A stretch of 9,089 nt of DNA, taken from contig JBHIEG010000049.1 of assembly GCA_046760505.1 (NCBI GenBank), positions 1-9,089 on the forward strand, in the 5' to 3' direction. Made by a program: the position numbers and the translations under genes. Of this stretch, positions 1 through 4,665 are shown in pieces; position 1 is the first letter of the stretch, and each line of letters opens with the position of its first letter. The stretch comes from CAYFZR01 sp046760505 [NCBI: Candidatus Hydrothermarchaeota archaeon] (GTDB lineage Archaea > CAYFZR01). The notes under the pieces were generated by a model. The model saw only the letters and a program-made list of their open reading frames with translations, did not search any database and had not been told where the DNA came from.

Positions 1-205
1 ACTCCTTATCTGGGTTAATTCTCTTATAGAACCTTGATGCCTGTTGCCTGTTTGCTGAATACAGATTCTTGCCTAAATCTTTGTCCCACCAGAAAATGTC
101 TTTGAGTTGCAGAAATTCCTGTAGGTTTTCGTATTCTTGTTTCAGAAGTTCCTCTTTGATATTAGTCAAATCAACAACTTTAGCCTTGATTATTTTCTGA
201 ACCAT
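1..205 (-). CDS. N-terminus of a TnpB-like (IS200/IS605 accessory) protein, partial
   Basis: The frame opens at an ATG four bases after the stop of the preceding small gene, with GTGAT as ribosome site, and runs off the window edge after 68 residues. The visible part begins MVQKIIKAKVVDLTN, continues with a helical EELLKQEYENLQEFL stretch, and ends with LYSANRQQASRFYKRI followed by NPDKE. From memory, this resembles the N-terminal region of archaeal TnpB-related proteins, in which a KAKVV-LT opening and a YSA-x-x-QQA-x-R-F segment precede the conserved fold. TnpB proteins are RNA-guided nucleases linked to IS200/IS605 elements. The catalytic DED residues and the CxxC ribbon lie outside the window, so neither activity nor completeness can be judged. 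No TnpA is visible beside it. The assignment rests on family resemblance only. Confidence 0.5.
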   Translation of the reverse strand, partial: MVQKIIKAKVVDLTNIKEELLKQEYENLQEFLQLKDIFWWDKDLGKNLYSANRQQASRFYKRINPDKE

Positions 206-209
206 CAAA

Positions 210-431
210 TCACTTTTTCTCAGTCCTAATTTTGTCTACAAACCTTTTAACAAGATACGCGACCTGTTTGTAGACTTGAATTTTATTCTCCATACACCAA
301 ATTTTAAAGGCGATCCATTCCTCAGGAGTAAGAAATCCCGTTCTGGTAATATTGCTCGTTCCTATTTTTACTCCCGTTCCTACAGTTTTTATTGACCTTC
401 GTTTCGGTTTTTTCACTCTTCGCCGTACCAT
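210..431 (-). CDS. Small basic protein, possible ribbon-helix-helix DNA-binding protein
   Basis: This 73-residue protein has a very basic N-terminus (MVRRRVKKPKRR) and a C-terminal half that could be a strand followed by two helices. The strand would be around NITRTGFLT, helix one PEEWIAFKIWCMENK, and helix two VYKQVAYLVKRFVDKI. That order is what ribbon-helix-helix repressors show, but I recognise no family. It is the first gene of a unit with the TnpB-like gene, whose start lies four bases beyond its stop, so it may regulate that gene. A TATA box at 500-507 and an inverted repeat at 453-472 lie upstream, which would suit autoregulation. AGGT about eight bases before the ATG is the only ribosome site. 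Confidence 0.6.
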   Translation of the reverse strand: MVRRRVKKPKRRSIKTVGTGVKIGTSNITRTGFLTPEEWIAFKIWCMENKIQVYKQVAYLVKRFVDKIRTEKK

Positions 432-452
432 ATCTAGCGACCTGTGATAGAG

Positions 453-472
453 AAATCAAAATTTCTTGATTT
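453..472. repeat. Inverted repeat in the leader of the 431 gene, candidate operator
   Basis: The arms AAATCAA and TTGATTT (7 bp each) flank a 6-base centre. The repeat lies between the predicted transcription start (about 475) and the start codon at 431. A repressor bound here, possibly the gene's own product, would block transcription. The arms are AT-rich, so chance cannot be excluded. Confidence 0.35.
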
Positions 473-499
473 TTCCTAAGCAAATTTTAAACTTCTGGG

Positions 500-507
500 T
501 ATATAAA
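500..507 (-). promoter_or_regulatory. Archaeal TATA box for the 431-to-205 unit
   Basis: On the minus strand the sequence reads CGAAATG then TTTATATA, a canonical archaeal TATA box with a purine-rich BRE-like stretch before it. The usual 25-base spacing puts transcription start near 475, giving a leader of about 45 bases. Confidence 0.65.
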
Positions 508-540
508 CATTTCGACATCAAGGTTATTAAGTTTATTACG

Positions 541-556
541 TTTACCCTAGGGTAAA
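541..556. repeat. Perfect 16-bp palindrome TTTACCCTAGGGTAAA
   Basis: This is a perfect dyad without spacer. It lies about 33 bp upstream of the TATA box at 500-507 and about 20 bp beyond the stop of the winged-helix gene at 577. With its GC-rich core in an AT-rich gap it is more likely a dimer binding site (activator or operator) than a hairpin, because there is no loop. A role in terminating the upstream gene is the alternative. Confidence 0.5.
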
Positions 557-576
557 TGAAAATAAGTTTAGAATCA

Positions 577-783
577 CTACTTCTTTTTAGAAGCCAAACT
601 TATATATTTGCGACGGTTCTCAAAGCGTTCCTTAAGAAGGTTCTTTGCAACAAAGAGATTCACATAGCGTAAAGTCGTGGCAGGGGGTTCCCCCAGATTC
701 TTTATCAGATCCTGAATCCAAAGTTCCTTACCTTTCAACACTTTTTTAATTCTGTCAAACCAATATTCCCAATAGCCTTTCAT
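577..783 (-). CDS. Winged-helix DNA-binding protein
   Basis: I chose the ATG at 783 because AGGTGGAG lies directly before it. A longer reading from a GTG at 798 would place that ribosome site inside the gene. The 68-residue product has a helix-turn-helix pattern at about 20-50 (ELWIQDLIKNLG, PPATTLRYVNLFVAKNLL) followed by a likely wing (KERFENRRKYISLA), as in MarR/ArsR-like winged helices. The target is unknown. It follows the 50-residue gene by 11 bases and probably shares the promoter at 984-991. The palindrome at 541-556 lies just beyond its stop. Confidence 0.65.
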   Translation of the reverse strand: MKGYWEYWFDRIKKVLKGKELWIQDLIKNLGEPPATTLRYVNLFVAKNLLKERFENRRKYISLASKKK

Positions 784-794
784 CTCTCCACCTC

Positions 795-947
795 TCACTC
801 ATCTTCACCTAATACCCATTGCAAAGCCCTTTTATACCCTCTTTTCCACATGGCTTTAAGTTTGTCATCATAAGTTGAGGGCGGCTCGGGCACATTAAAA
901 AGTCTTTGTCTAATAGCATATTCTTTTTTCGCATATTCTTTTTTCAT
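795..947 (-). CDS. Hypothetical 50-residue protein
   Basis: The frame begins MKKEYAKKEYAIRQRLF, has a proline-rich turn (VPEPPSTYDD) and ends in a basic, tryptophan-containing helix (KAMWKRGYKRALQWVLG). I recognise no family. Support comes from a well-placed promoter (TATA at 984-991, leader about 15 bases), a GTGAT-like ribosome site directly upstream, and the winged-helix gene starting 11 bases after its TGA. It overlaps no better candidate on either strand. Confidence 0.55.
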   Translation of the reverse strand: MKKEYAKKEYAIRQRLFNVPEPPSTYDDKLKAMWKRGYKRALQWVLGEDE

Positions 948-983
948 ATATCACATCTCACTAATTATTATTCAAACCATAAC

Positions 984-991
984 TATTTATA
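984..991 (-). promoter_or_regulatory. TATA box for the 947-to-577 unit
   Basis: The minus strand reads TATAAATA, 36 bases before the ATG at 947. It overlaps the TAA stop (987-989) of the membrane-protein gene. The expected start near 962 gives a short leader containing the ribosome site. Confidence 0.6.
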
Positions 992-1340
992 TCTTAGAAA
1001 ATTGAGAAAAGATTTTCCTCTGTCTATAATAGTAGTAGCTGTTCCAAGTTACAGCATAGAGCTTGAGACAAGAAAAACCAATCAAAGATATTCTTAGGGC
1101 ATCATAAAAGGAAAACCAGAACAGATCAAGCCATAGAACTAATAGTATCAACAAGATAATGTTTTCGACCAGAATCTTCCAACCATAGAAAACTCCTTTT
1201 GGGCCGTAGGTCTTTAACAATCTTCTCGTCTCAGGGTTACGCTCGTCTTCGATACAGTTAGGAAAATCTTTCGCTATCTTGTAGGTAGTTAAATCATCCA
1301 ACAGATACAAGCCTATCGCCAACAAGATTAGTTCAATCAT
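987..1340 (-). CDS. Small integral membrane protein, DUF5658-like
   Basis: The 117-residue protein has three hydrophobic segments at about 2-15, 55-74 and 82-104. After the first comes LLDDLTTYKIAK, then EDERNPETRRLLKTYG, with the second segment following closely. A D-x-x-TT motif at the end of helix one, followed by E-x-NP and a conserved glycine, is the signature I associate with the archaeal DUF5658 membrane family, whose function is unknown. The tail is tyrosine-rich and basic. Its ATG overlaps the TGA of the upstream zinc-finger gene (ATGA) and GAGGAG serves as ribosome site, so it is the last gene of a coupled unit of three. Confidence 0.65.
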   Translation of the reverse strand: MIELILLAIGLYLLDDLTTYKIAKDFPNCIEDERNPETRRLLKTYGPKGVFYGWKILVENIILLILLVLWLDLFWFSFYDALRISLIGFSCLKLYAVTWNSYYYYRQRKIFSQFSKI

Positions 1341-1456
1341 TCAATCTCCTCTATCTCGCAGTTCCCACCCTTCTTGTGCCAATGGTTTAAGTGAAGCTTT
1401 AAAGAAGATTCGCCTATTATGAAGACTTTGTGGAATTTGCAGTAGTATCTCTTCAT
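1337..1456 (-). CDS. C2H2-like zinc-finger microprotein
   Basis: The 39-residue frame reads MKRYYCKFHKVFIIG, then SSLKLHLNHWHKKGG. Potential metal ligands are C6, H9, H22, H25 or H27, and C33. The spacing resembles a degenerate C2H2 finger with its LxxHxxxxH helix. It starts directly after the TAA of the preceding zinc gene (TAAATG), with GGTGA seven bases upstream, and its own stop overlaps the membrane-protein start. These junctions are the strongest evidence that it is translated. A nucleic-acid or protein-binding role is likely but inferred. Confidence 0.6.
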   Translation of the reverse strand: MKRYYCKFHKVFIIGESSLKLHLNHWHKKGGNCEIEEIE

Positions 1457-1561
1457 TTATGTTTCACCATCATAACTAATCCATTTCATACAATCATAAC
1501 AGAACGGTTCTCTCGGATTCCAATGGTCAAACCATTCCTTACAACTTTTACATACAGGCAT
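1457..1561 (-). CDS. Zinc-ribbon microprotein (CxxC...CxxC)
   Basis: The 34-residue product begins MPVCKSCKEWFDHW and ends with a second knuckle, FCYDCMKW. C4, C7, C21 and C24 form a classic four-cysteine zinc site. The ATG follows GTGATTGAT, and a further GGTGA lies slightly upstream. It heads a run of three genes joined by zero- or four-base junctions. No family is recognised beyond the zinc site. Confidence 0.6.
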   Translation of the reverse strand: MPVCKSCKEWFDHWNPREPFCYDCMKWISYDGET

Positions 1562-1768
1562 ATCAATCACGATTCACCGTATCCCGACAACCTTTGTCAG
1601 TAGGGAGAGCAAAGTAGGTGTACTAATCGAACATGTTGAATGAGCTTTCATACCTTCACTCTCCTTTCTACCTCAACAAGCTTTTCGGAAGGAAGTCCAA
1701 CTGCCAACCACAGTTCTCTTCTCGCAGATTCATTCAAGACTCGATCTTCTCCCTTTTCCGAGCTGAGG
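1562..1768 (-). other. Gap with only very short frames
   Basis: This 207-base stretch between a winged-helix gene and the zinc-ribbon gene is richer in GC than its surroundings. It holds a possible 29-residue frame (listed separately) and a 25-residue frame at 1574-1651 opening MKAHSTCSIS, which has a strong ribosome site but a low-complexity Ser/Thr sequence that does not look like a protein. A TATA-like TTAAATAA at 1791-1798 could drive transcription through it. I see no tRNA or convincing structured RNA. Confidence 0.35.
1648..1737 (-). CDS. Possible 29-residue microprotein with TTG start
   Basis: After a TTG, the frame encodes NESARRELWLAVGLPSEKL followed by VEVERRVKV. The composition is protein-like: charged, amphipathic and free of low complexity. 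Its TGA overlaps a following ATG (ATGA). The weak points are the TTG start, a GGAGAAG that sits rather far upstream, and the short length. It may be a remnant of a longer gene. Confidence 0.3.
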   Translation of the reverse strand: MNESARRELWLAVGLPSEKLVEVERRVKV

Positions 1769-1981
1769 TCACCTCACTACATTATAGGGTTTATTTAAGA
1801 AATAGTTTATACCCCCCTTTTCAATCTCCCCTCTCCATACCAATCTTTCTATGATACTTTTCACTTCACTGGCTTCTATGTTCAGGATCGTGGCCATTTG
1901 GATTATTCTCGGCTCTGCTACTACACCATTTTTCTCATACTCATTTTTTATCAGAGTTAGCACAATATTTGATTTATCCAT
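1769..1981 (-). CDS. Winged-helix-like regulator
   Basis: The 70-residue protein shows a three-helix pattern: helix one around SNIVLTLIKNEYEK, helix two EPRIIQMATILN, and a recognition helix ASEVKSIIERLVWRG, then a possible wing, EIEKGGINYFLN. This is the arrangement of small archaeal winged-helix repressors. There is no clear ribosome site before the ATG, while a TATA-like TTAAAATA lies 28-35 bases upstream, so a leaderless or near-leaderless transcript is likely. Ligand and target are unknown. Confidence 0.6.
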   Translation of the reverse strand: MDKSNIVLTLIKNEYEKNGVVAEPRIIQMATILNIEASEVKSIIERLVWRGEIEKGGINYFLNKPYNVVR

Positions 1982-2007
1982 TGTAGAAAAATGAGAAGTG
2001 AAACTAT

Positions 2008-2340
2008 TTATTTTAATCTGCTCAAAAATTCGGTTTTAGTGTATGCGTATCCACCGGTCAGTTCTTTTAATTTCGAGAACAAATCCTGTCCTTCTAAATA
2101 ATAAAGGTATGAGTTGAAGATCTTTTTCGGGTTTATCTTGAAATCGTATTTGCTCGATGGACAAGATGATTTGAATAGACTTGCAAACTTGGTCCTTCTT
2201 ATCAAGACGCCCTTCCTTCTCAGTCTGATGTATAGCCTGGTTGTCATATCAAACCCGAGTTCCTCTTTGATCTCAAAACCAAATTTCGGTGACTCGAGGA
2301 TTTCCACGATTTTTTTCTCACATGGGCTCAATGCTTTCAT
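2008..2340 (-). CDS. Winged-helix transcriptional regulator
   Basis: The 110-residue protein opens MKALSPCEKKIVEILE, continues with FGFEIKEELGF, and has a likely recognition helix in TTRLYIRLRRKGVLIRR. That order (helix, EIKEELG helix, R-rich helix, hydrophobic wing strand) fits a winged-helix domain in residues 5-55. The C-terminal half (residues 55-110) is tyrosine- and lysine-rich with no recognised fold and may mediate dimerisation. The ribosome site is weak. The gene lies 69 bases downstream of the 126-residue hypothetical. Its TAA stop forms part of the TATA box for the next gene. Confidence 0.6.
   Translation of the reverse strand: MKALSPCEKKIVEILESPKFGFEIKEELGFDMTTRLYIRLRRKGVLIRRTKFASLFKSSCPSSKYDFKINPKKIFNSYLYYLEGQDLFSKLKELTGGYAYTKTEFLSRLK
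2009..2016 (-). promoter_or_regulatory. TATA-like box before the 1981 gene
   Basis: The minus strand reads TTAAAATA, 28-35 bases before the ATG at 1981, so a transcript would begin within a few bases of the start codon. It overlaps the TAA stop at 2008-2010. Confidence 0.45.
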
Positions 2341-2409
2341 CTTCTAAACCTGTATCGAATCTTCTCAACAGTTCCAATATCTCCCTGTCATTCCTATCTC
2401 AATTTTCAT

Positions 2410-2790
2410 TTATATCAACTTCTTCAAAGTTTTTTGAAAGCTTTCCTCAAAATTTTTTCTTGAGATGAGATCCCCCTCGATAGTTCCAATTCCATGTTCC
2501 ACACTCAATAATTGGGCTATTAAAAAGAAAAATCCTGAGTAGAACTGGCGATGAAACCCGTTACTAAGAAGTGGTCGTCTGTATGTTGTAACTTGGGCCT
2601 CAAACTTCTCGAACAGTTTTACCCATTCTTCAACTTTCTTTTTGTCGCTTTCTCTGATAAGATCAAGACATTTGAACATAAACCAATCGCGAACATTACT
2701 CCAGTCAGTTATGTCTAAATTTTCATTTTCTGTTAAGTTCTTAAAAAGTCTTACAGCAAGTTCTTTATCATCCATTTCAATCATCTTCAT
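2410..2790 (-). CDS. Hypothetical 126-residue helical protein
   Basis: I do not recognise this protein. It is predicted to be mainly helical. An acidic N-terminus (MKMIEMDDKELAVRLFKNL) is followed by a segment with three tryptophans (TDWSNVRDWFMFK and VEEWVKLFEKF), then an aromatic patch (GFHRQFYSGFFFLIAQLL) and a basic C-terminal helix. The aromatic patch is too short and interrupted to be a clear membrane span. The first ATG overlaps the TGA of the zinc-ribbon gene (ATGA), favouring it over ATGs at 2784 and 2775. No ribosome site is evident, so translation may rely on coupling. Confidence 0.6.
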   Translation of the reverse strand: MKMIEMDDKELAVRLFKNLTENENLDITDWSNVRDWFMFKCLDLIRESDKKKVEEWVKLFEKFEAQVTTYRRPLLSNGFHRQFYSGFFFLIAQLLSVEHGIGTIEGDLISRKNFEESFQKTLKKLI

Positions 2791-2915
2791 TTTTCAATTA
2801 TTGAAAAGTATCTCCCGCATTTTTTACACTTAAACTTCAACCTCACACTACCATCGCTGAGAACATCCATACCTTTTCTTATCAACACTTTGCCATCACA
2901 ATATTTACACTTCAT
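2787..2915 (-). CDS. Zinc-ribbon microprotein (CxxC...CxxC)
   Basis: The 42-residue product begins MKCKYCDGKVLIRKG and ends FKCKKCGRYFSIIEK. C3/C6 and C30/C33 form two knuckles with strands between them, a textbook zinc ribbon in length and spacing. GAGGT is its ribosome site. The gene overlaps the end of the 71-residue gene by 11 bases, and its TGA overlaps the start of the 126-residue gene. Such free-standing ribbons are common in archaeal mobile elements; the partner is unknown. Confidence 0.7.
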   Translation of the reverse strand: MKCKYCDGKVLIRKGMDVLSDGSVRLKFKCKKCGRYFSIIEK

Positions 2916-3120
2916 TTTTTAACCTCTTTTTTAAAAAACTCATTCCATAATTCTTCTTATGCCAATCACTCGCATTCTGTAAATACTCGTGGTGTAAGTG
3001 CCATAACGCTACAACAATTGCGTCTTCTGGTGTGCTCGGATTCCATTTCTTGTTTTCTTTTTTGAATTCCTCATCTTCTAAGACTTCTTTGATTTTATTA
3101 TAAACGAATCTCCATCCCAT
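2905..3120 (-). CDS. Hypothetical 71-residue protein, histidine-rich centre
   Basis: I chose the ATG at 3120 because GGTGAT lies directly upstream, within a leader resembling those of three other genes here. An in-frame ATG at 3165 would add 15 mostly hydrophobic residues and make that leader coding. The protein begins MGWRFVYNKIKEVLEDEEF. The centre, PEDAIVVALWHLHHEYLQ, contains an HLHHE cluster that could bind metal or be catalytic, but I know no family with it. It heads a coupled unit with the zinc-ribbon and 126-residue genes. Confidence 0.6.
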   Translation of the reverse strand: MGWRFVYNKIKEVLEDEEFKKENKKWNPSTPEDAIVVALWHLHHEYLQNASDWHKKNYGMSFLKKRLKNEV

Positions 3121-3125
3121 AAGAT

Positions 3126-3155
3126 CACCTACTATATATAGTATCAAATCAAGAA
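3126..3155 (-). promoter_or_regulatory. Shared leader motif, divergent copy 4, before the 3120 gene
   Basis: It starts TTCTTGATTTG and ends TATAGTAGGTG. The last 11 bases are identical to copy 3 (7149-7176). It is two bases longer than the other copies. It contains the perfect palindrome ACTATATATAGT. The GGTG is the ribosome site of the following gene. Confidence 0.45.
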
Positions 3156-3183
3156 AAGATACCATTTAGTTCCTTTTTGGTTT

Positions 3184-3202
3184 CTATATGGAAACTATAT
3201 GG
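3184..3202. repeat. Direct repeat CTATATGG x2, candidate operator
   Basis: Two copies of CTATATGG lie at 3184-3191 and 3195-3202, 11 bp apart and so on the same face of the helix. They lie just downstream of a TATA-like box and across the predicted transcription start, where a repressor would act. Regulator unknown. Confidence 0.35.
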
Positions 3203-3211
3203 TTATAGAAG

Positions 3212-3219
3212 ATATTTAA
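3212..3219 (-). promoter_or_regulatory. TATA-like box for the 3120-to-2410 unit
   Basis: The minus strand reads TTAAATAT. Transcription start would fall near 3188, giving a leader of about 68 bases to the ATG at 3120. The box overlaps the TAA that closes the startless frame at 3216-3434. Confidence 0.45.
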
Positions 3220-3434
3220 TCTAAGATTTTTACTTTCTCATCCAGAATTTCTTTTATTTTTTCTCTTTTCCTTTTCTCTTCGATTCTCACTTTCTCATAG
3301 ATTTTAGGATCGACAAAGTAAGGAAAAGGTTCGGAGAAAAATATTGGAAGGTTAGGAATCAGGGCAAGATGGTTTCGGTGATAGATATAGTGATAACTCC
3401 CTATCCTGATGTTCAGGTTAGAGTGAGAGAAGAA
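3216..3434 (-). pseudogene. Protein-like frame without a usable start, probable gene remnant
   Basis: An open frame of 72 codons reads like a genuine protein: NLNIRIGSYHYIYHRN, LALIPNLPIFFSEPFPYF, then VDPKIYEKVRIEEKRKREK and a Lys/Glu-rich C-terminal helix. It contains no ATG, GTG or TTG before this stretch and no ribosome site. It may be the C-terminus of a gene truncated by deletion or frameshift, or it may use a rare start such as CTG or AUA. I do not recognise the family. The frame ends at a TAA within the next promoter's TATA box, as real genes in this window also do. A 29-codon plus-strand frame at 3369-3458 overlaps it. Confidence 0.45.
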
Positions 3435-3459
3435 TTAAAAAGAATTGGAGAATTATAAA

Positions 3460-3609
3460 TTAAACTAAATCCAATCTTATTATACAGAAACAACAAATAG
3501 GATTTAAATCATTATCGAAAAAAAGTTTATCTCTCCAATAGTATTTCTTACAGTATTTACACTTTGCTCTTATCGGCAGTTGCTTAAGTTTTGTAAATTT
3601 CATTATCAT
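3460..3609 (-). CDS. Zinc-ribbon microprotein downstream of the clamp gene
   Basis: The 49-residue frame begins MIMKFTKLKQLPIRAKCKYC and continues through a basic aromatic stretch (KKYYWRDKLFF) to ICCFC. C17/C20 and two of C39, C40 and C42 can form a zinc site. The ATG at 3609 is five bases after GTGAT; a second ATG at 3603 is possible. The gene lies 45 bases beyond the clamp stop, after a hairpin. TTTATTTAT in that hairpin's loop could serve as its own TATA box. Confidence 0.55.
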   Translation of the reverse strand: MIMKFTKLKQLPIRAKCKYCKKYYWRDKLFFDNDLNPICCFCIIRLDLV

Positions 3610-3631
3610 AAAAATCACTAAAAAATCTTAA

Positions 3632-3657
3632 TGAGAGAGGATAAATAAACTCTCTCA
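3632..3657 (-). terminator. Hairpin at the end of the clamp gene
   Basis: TGAGAGAG and CTCTCTCA form a perfect 8-bp stem with a 10-base loop, beginning at the clamp gene's own TGA stop. A T-rich run (GATTTTTTAG) follows within ten bases. This looks like a transcription terminator or an mRNA-stabilising 3' hairpin. Confidence 0.5.
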
Positions 3658-4593
3658 AAAATCTTCAGGGTATTCCCTTTCGGGTTCTATGTATTGATGT
3701 TCTAGATCGTTCACTTCCCTATTAGCCAAAGTAAGTTTCAAAGTTATCTTATCAGGGTTTGAGAGAACGAGTTGTAGTGGATTGTTGTTGCCTATTCTCA
3801 AAACAAACTCATCTGTAAAGGCGTTTCTTCCCAAATCAAACATATTGGTTAAAGAACCCCATTCATATATCGCTGAAACTTTGAAATCGTTTTGTGCCAT
3901 AACACTCAAGTCTTTGTTCGGATTAGTGTTGTATCTCGGTATCTGTGTTATTACCTGCTGGTATTGGTTGAATGTCGTCAAAATCAAAAAATCCTTTTCT
4001 GCTATTATCTTCACTTCACCCCCTGTATCATATCCGTAACTTCTTCTTCCTGTTCCCAATAGGGTTTCTATGTCTTTTAACCCTGTTTTGAAATCTTTCT
4101 TGCTTATCGGTATTTCCACATCAATTCTTTTCTCAAACTCCTTTTCCACTTTGTCTATCTCATCTCCGTCAATTTCCTTTTCATCTATCGAATACAAAGG
4201 CAACACAAACCTTTTCTTCACTTCTCTTTTCTTGTTTCTTTCATTCACTTGTTCAACTACCAAATGTCCCTTTCCATCAACTGTTAATCTCGCCAAATGC
4301 CCCCAACCACTATAAACTCTTTTCATAGCAGTTAAGAAATCATCTAACCTAACTTTCAATACTGTTTTCTCTGGAACTTTGTATTCGGCAAATCCAGATT
4401 TTCTCATAAAGAAATTAACCACAGCGTATCTGCCATCGTTTGTTTCTTTAATTCGTAGTCCGTCTTTATCGAACATCAGTTTTACTGAATTTACTAATGG
4501 TTTCATAGCCCTTAAACTCGCTAAAAAGGTTTCGCTACTCGTCACTACTTCAAAACTCTCTTTTGGCTTAGAAGTTTTTATTTTCTTAGCCAT
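3655..4593 (-). CDS. PCNA-like DNA sliding clamp
   Basis: The 312-residue protein shows the two-domain outline of archaeal PCNA. In the first domain an SSETFLASLRAMKPLV helix precedes strands around VKLMFDKDGLRIKE, the DGL turn typical of PCNA. In the second, ISKKDFKTGLKDIETL is followed by VKIIAEKDFLILTT. The C-terminus holds DEFVLRIGNNNPLQLVLS then KITLKLTLANREV, matching the PCNA end where Pl-x-l and an APR-type tail occur. A clamp ring tethers polymerase, ligase and nucleases to DNA. It is longer than the usual ~245-250 residues, owing to a 10-residue basic leader, a charged insertion near 115-160 and an acidic tail. GGTGAG precedes the ATG. No clamp loader is recognised, though an AAA+ ATPase lies upstream. 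Confidence 0.75.
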   Translation of the reverse strand: MAKKIKTSKPKESFEVVTSSETFLASLRAMKPLVNSVKLMFDKDGLRIKETNDGRYAVVNFFMRKSGFAEYKVPEKTVLKVRLDDFLTAMKRVYSGWGHLARLTVDGKGHLVVEQVNERNKKREVKKRFVLPLYSIDEKEIDGDEIDKVEKEFEKRIDVEIPISKKDFKTGLKDIETLLGTGRRSYGYDTGGEVKIIAEKDFLILTTFNQYQQVITQIPRYNTNPNKDLSVMAQNDFKVSAIYEWGSLTNMFDLGRNAFTDEFVLRIGNNNPLQLVLSNPDKITLKLTLANREVNDLEHQYIEPEREYPEDF

Positions 4594-4598
4594 ATTCT

Positions 4599-4626
4599 CA
4601 CCAATAGTAAGGAATAAAATTAAGAA
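4599..4626 (-). promoter_or_regulatory. Shared 28-base leader motif, copy 2, before the clamp gene
   Basis: It reads TTCTTAATTTTATT then CCTTACTATTGGTG, and the GGTG is the clamp gene's ribosome site. It aligns without gaps to copies at 5970-5997 and 7149-7176, sharing TTCTTAA, CTTA and GGTG. It directly abuts the hairpin at 4627-4659. Confidence 0.5.
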
Positions 4627-4659
4627 AGTGCCGATAAAAAATTTTCGCCATTCGGCACT
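4627..4659 (-). terminator. Hairpin between the ATPase and clamp genes
   Basis: AGTGCCGA and TCGGCACT form a perfect 8-bp stem around a 17-base loop, seven bases after the ATPase stop codon, followed by the T-rich TTTCTTAATTTTATT. A related half-site AGTGCC at 4660-4665 may give an alternative fold. Likely a terminator that separates the two genes, or an attenuator before the clamp. Confidence 0.55.
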
Positions 4660-4665
4660 ATGGCA

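Noticed and set aside
1590-1650. tRNA-like string around TGTTCGATTAG on the minus strand
   Set aside because: No 5-bp T-stem or acceptor stem can be drawn around the loop-like sequence, and no anticodon arm is present.
1574-1651. 25-codon frame MKAHSTCSIS with a strong ribosome site
   Set aside because: The sequence is a low-complexity Ser/Thr/Leu string without a recognisable fold. The ribosome site alone is not enough.
1633-1854. Plus-strand open frame of 73 codons
   Set aside because: It lies opposite a winged-helix gene and a GC-richer gap, has no ribosome site or promoter, and reads as a composition-biased Ser/Phe/Leu sequence. Plus-strand frames at 906-1097, 2114-2347, 2642-2833, 3782-4039, 4070-4315, 4379-4669, 5495-5698, 7539-7751 and 8351-8539 were dropped for the same reasons.
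2343-2409. Short frames between the 126-residue gene and the regulator at 2340, including one starting MKIEIG directly after the stop
   Set aside because: The frame ends after 14 codons. A neighbouring frame (NDREILELLRRFD) looks better but needs a frameshift or TTG start and overlaps the next gene by about 25 bases.
3166-3240. Possible CRISPR or tandem array from repeated CTATATGG
   Set aside because: There are only two 8-base copies with a 3-base gap and no spacers; an operator is the simpler reading.
3369-3458. Plus-strand 29-codon frame opening MVSVIDIVITPYPDVQ
   Set aside because: It reads fairly protein-like, but it would be the only plus-strand gene, has no ribosome site, and overlaps the minus-strand frame at 3216-3434, which is longer and fits the gene order.
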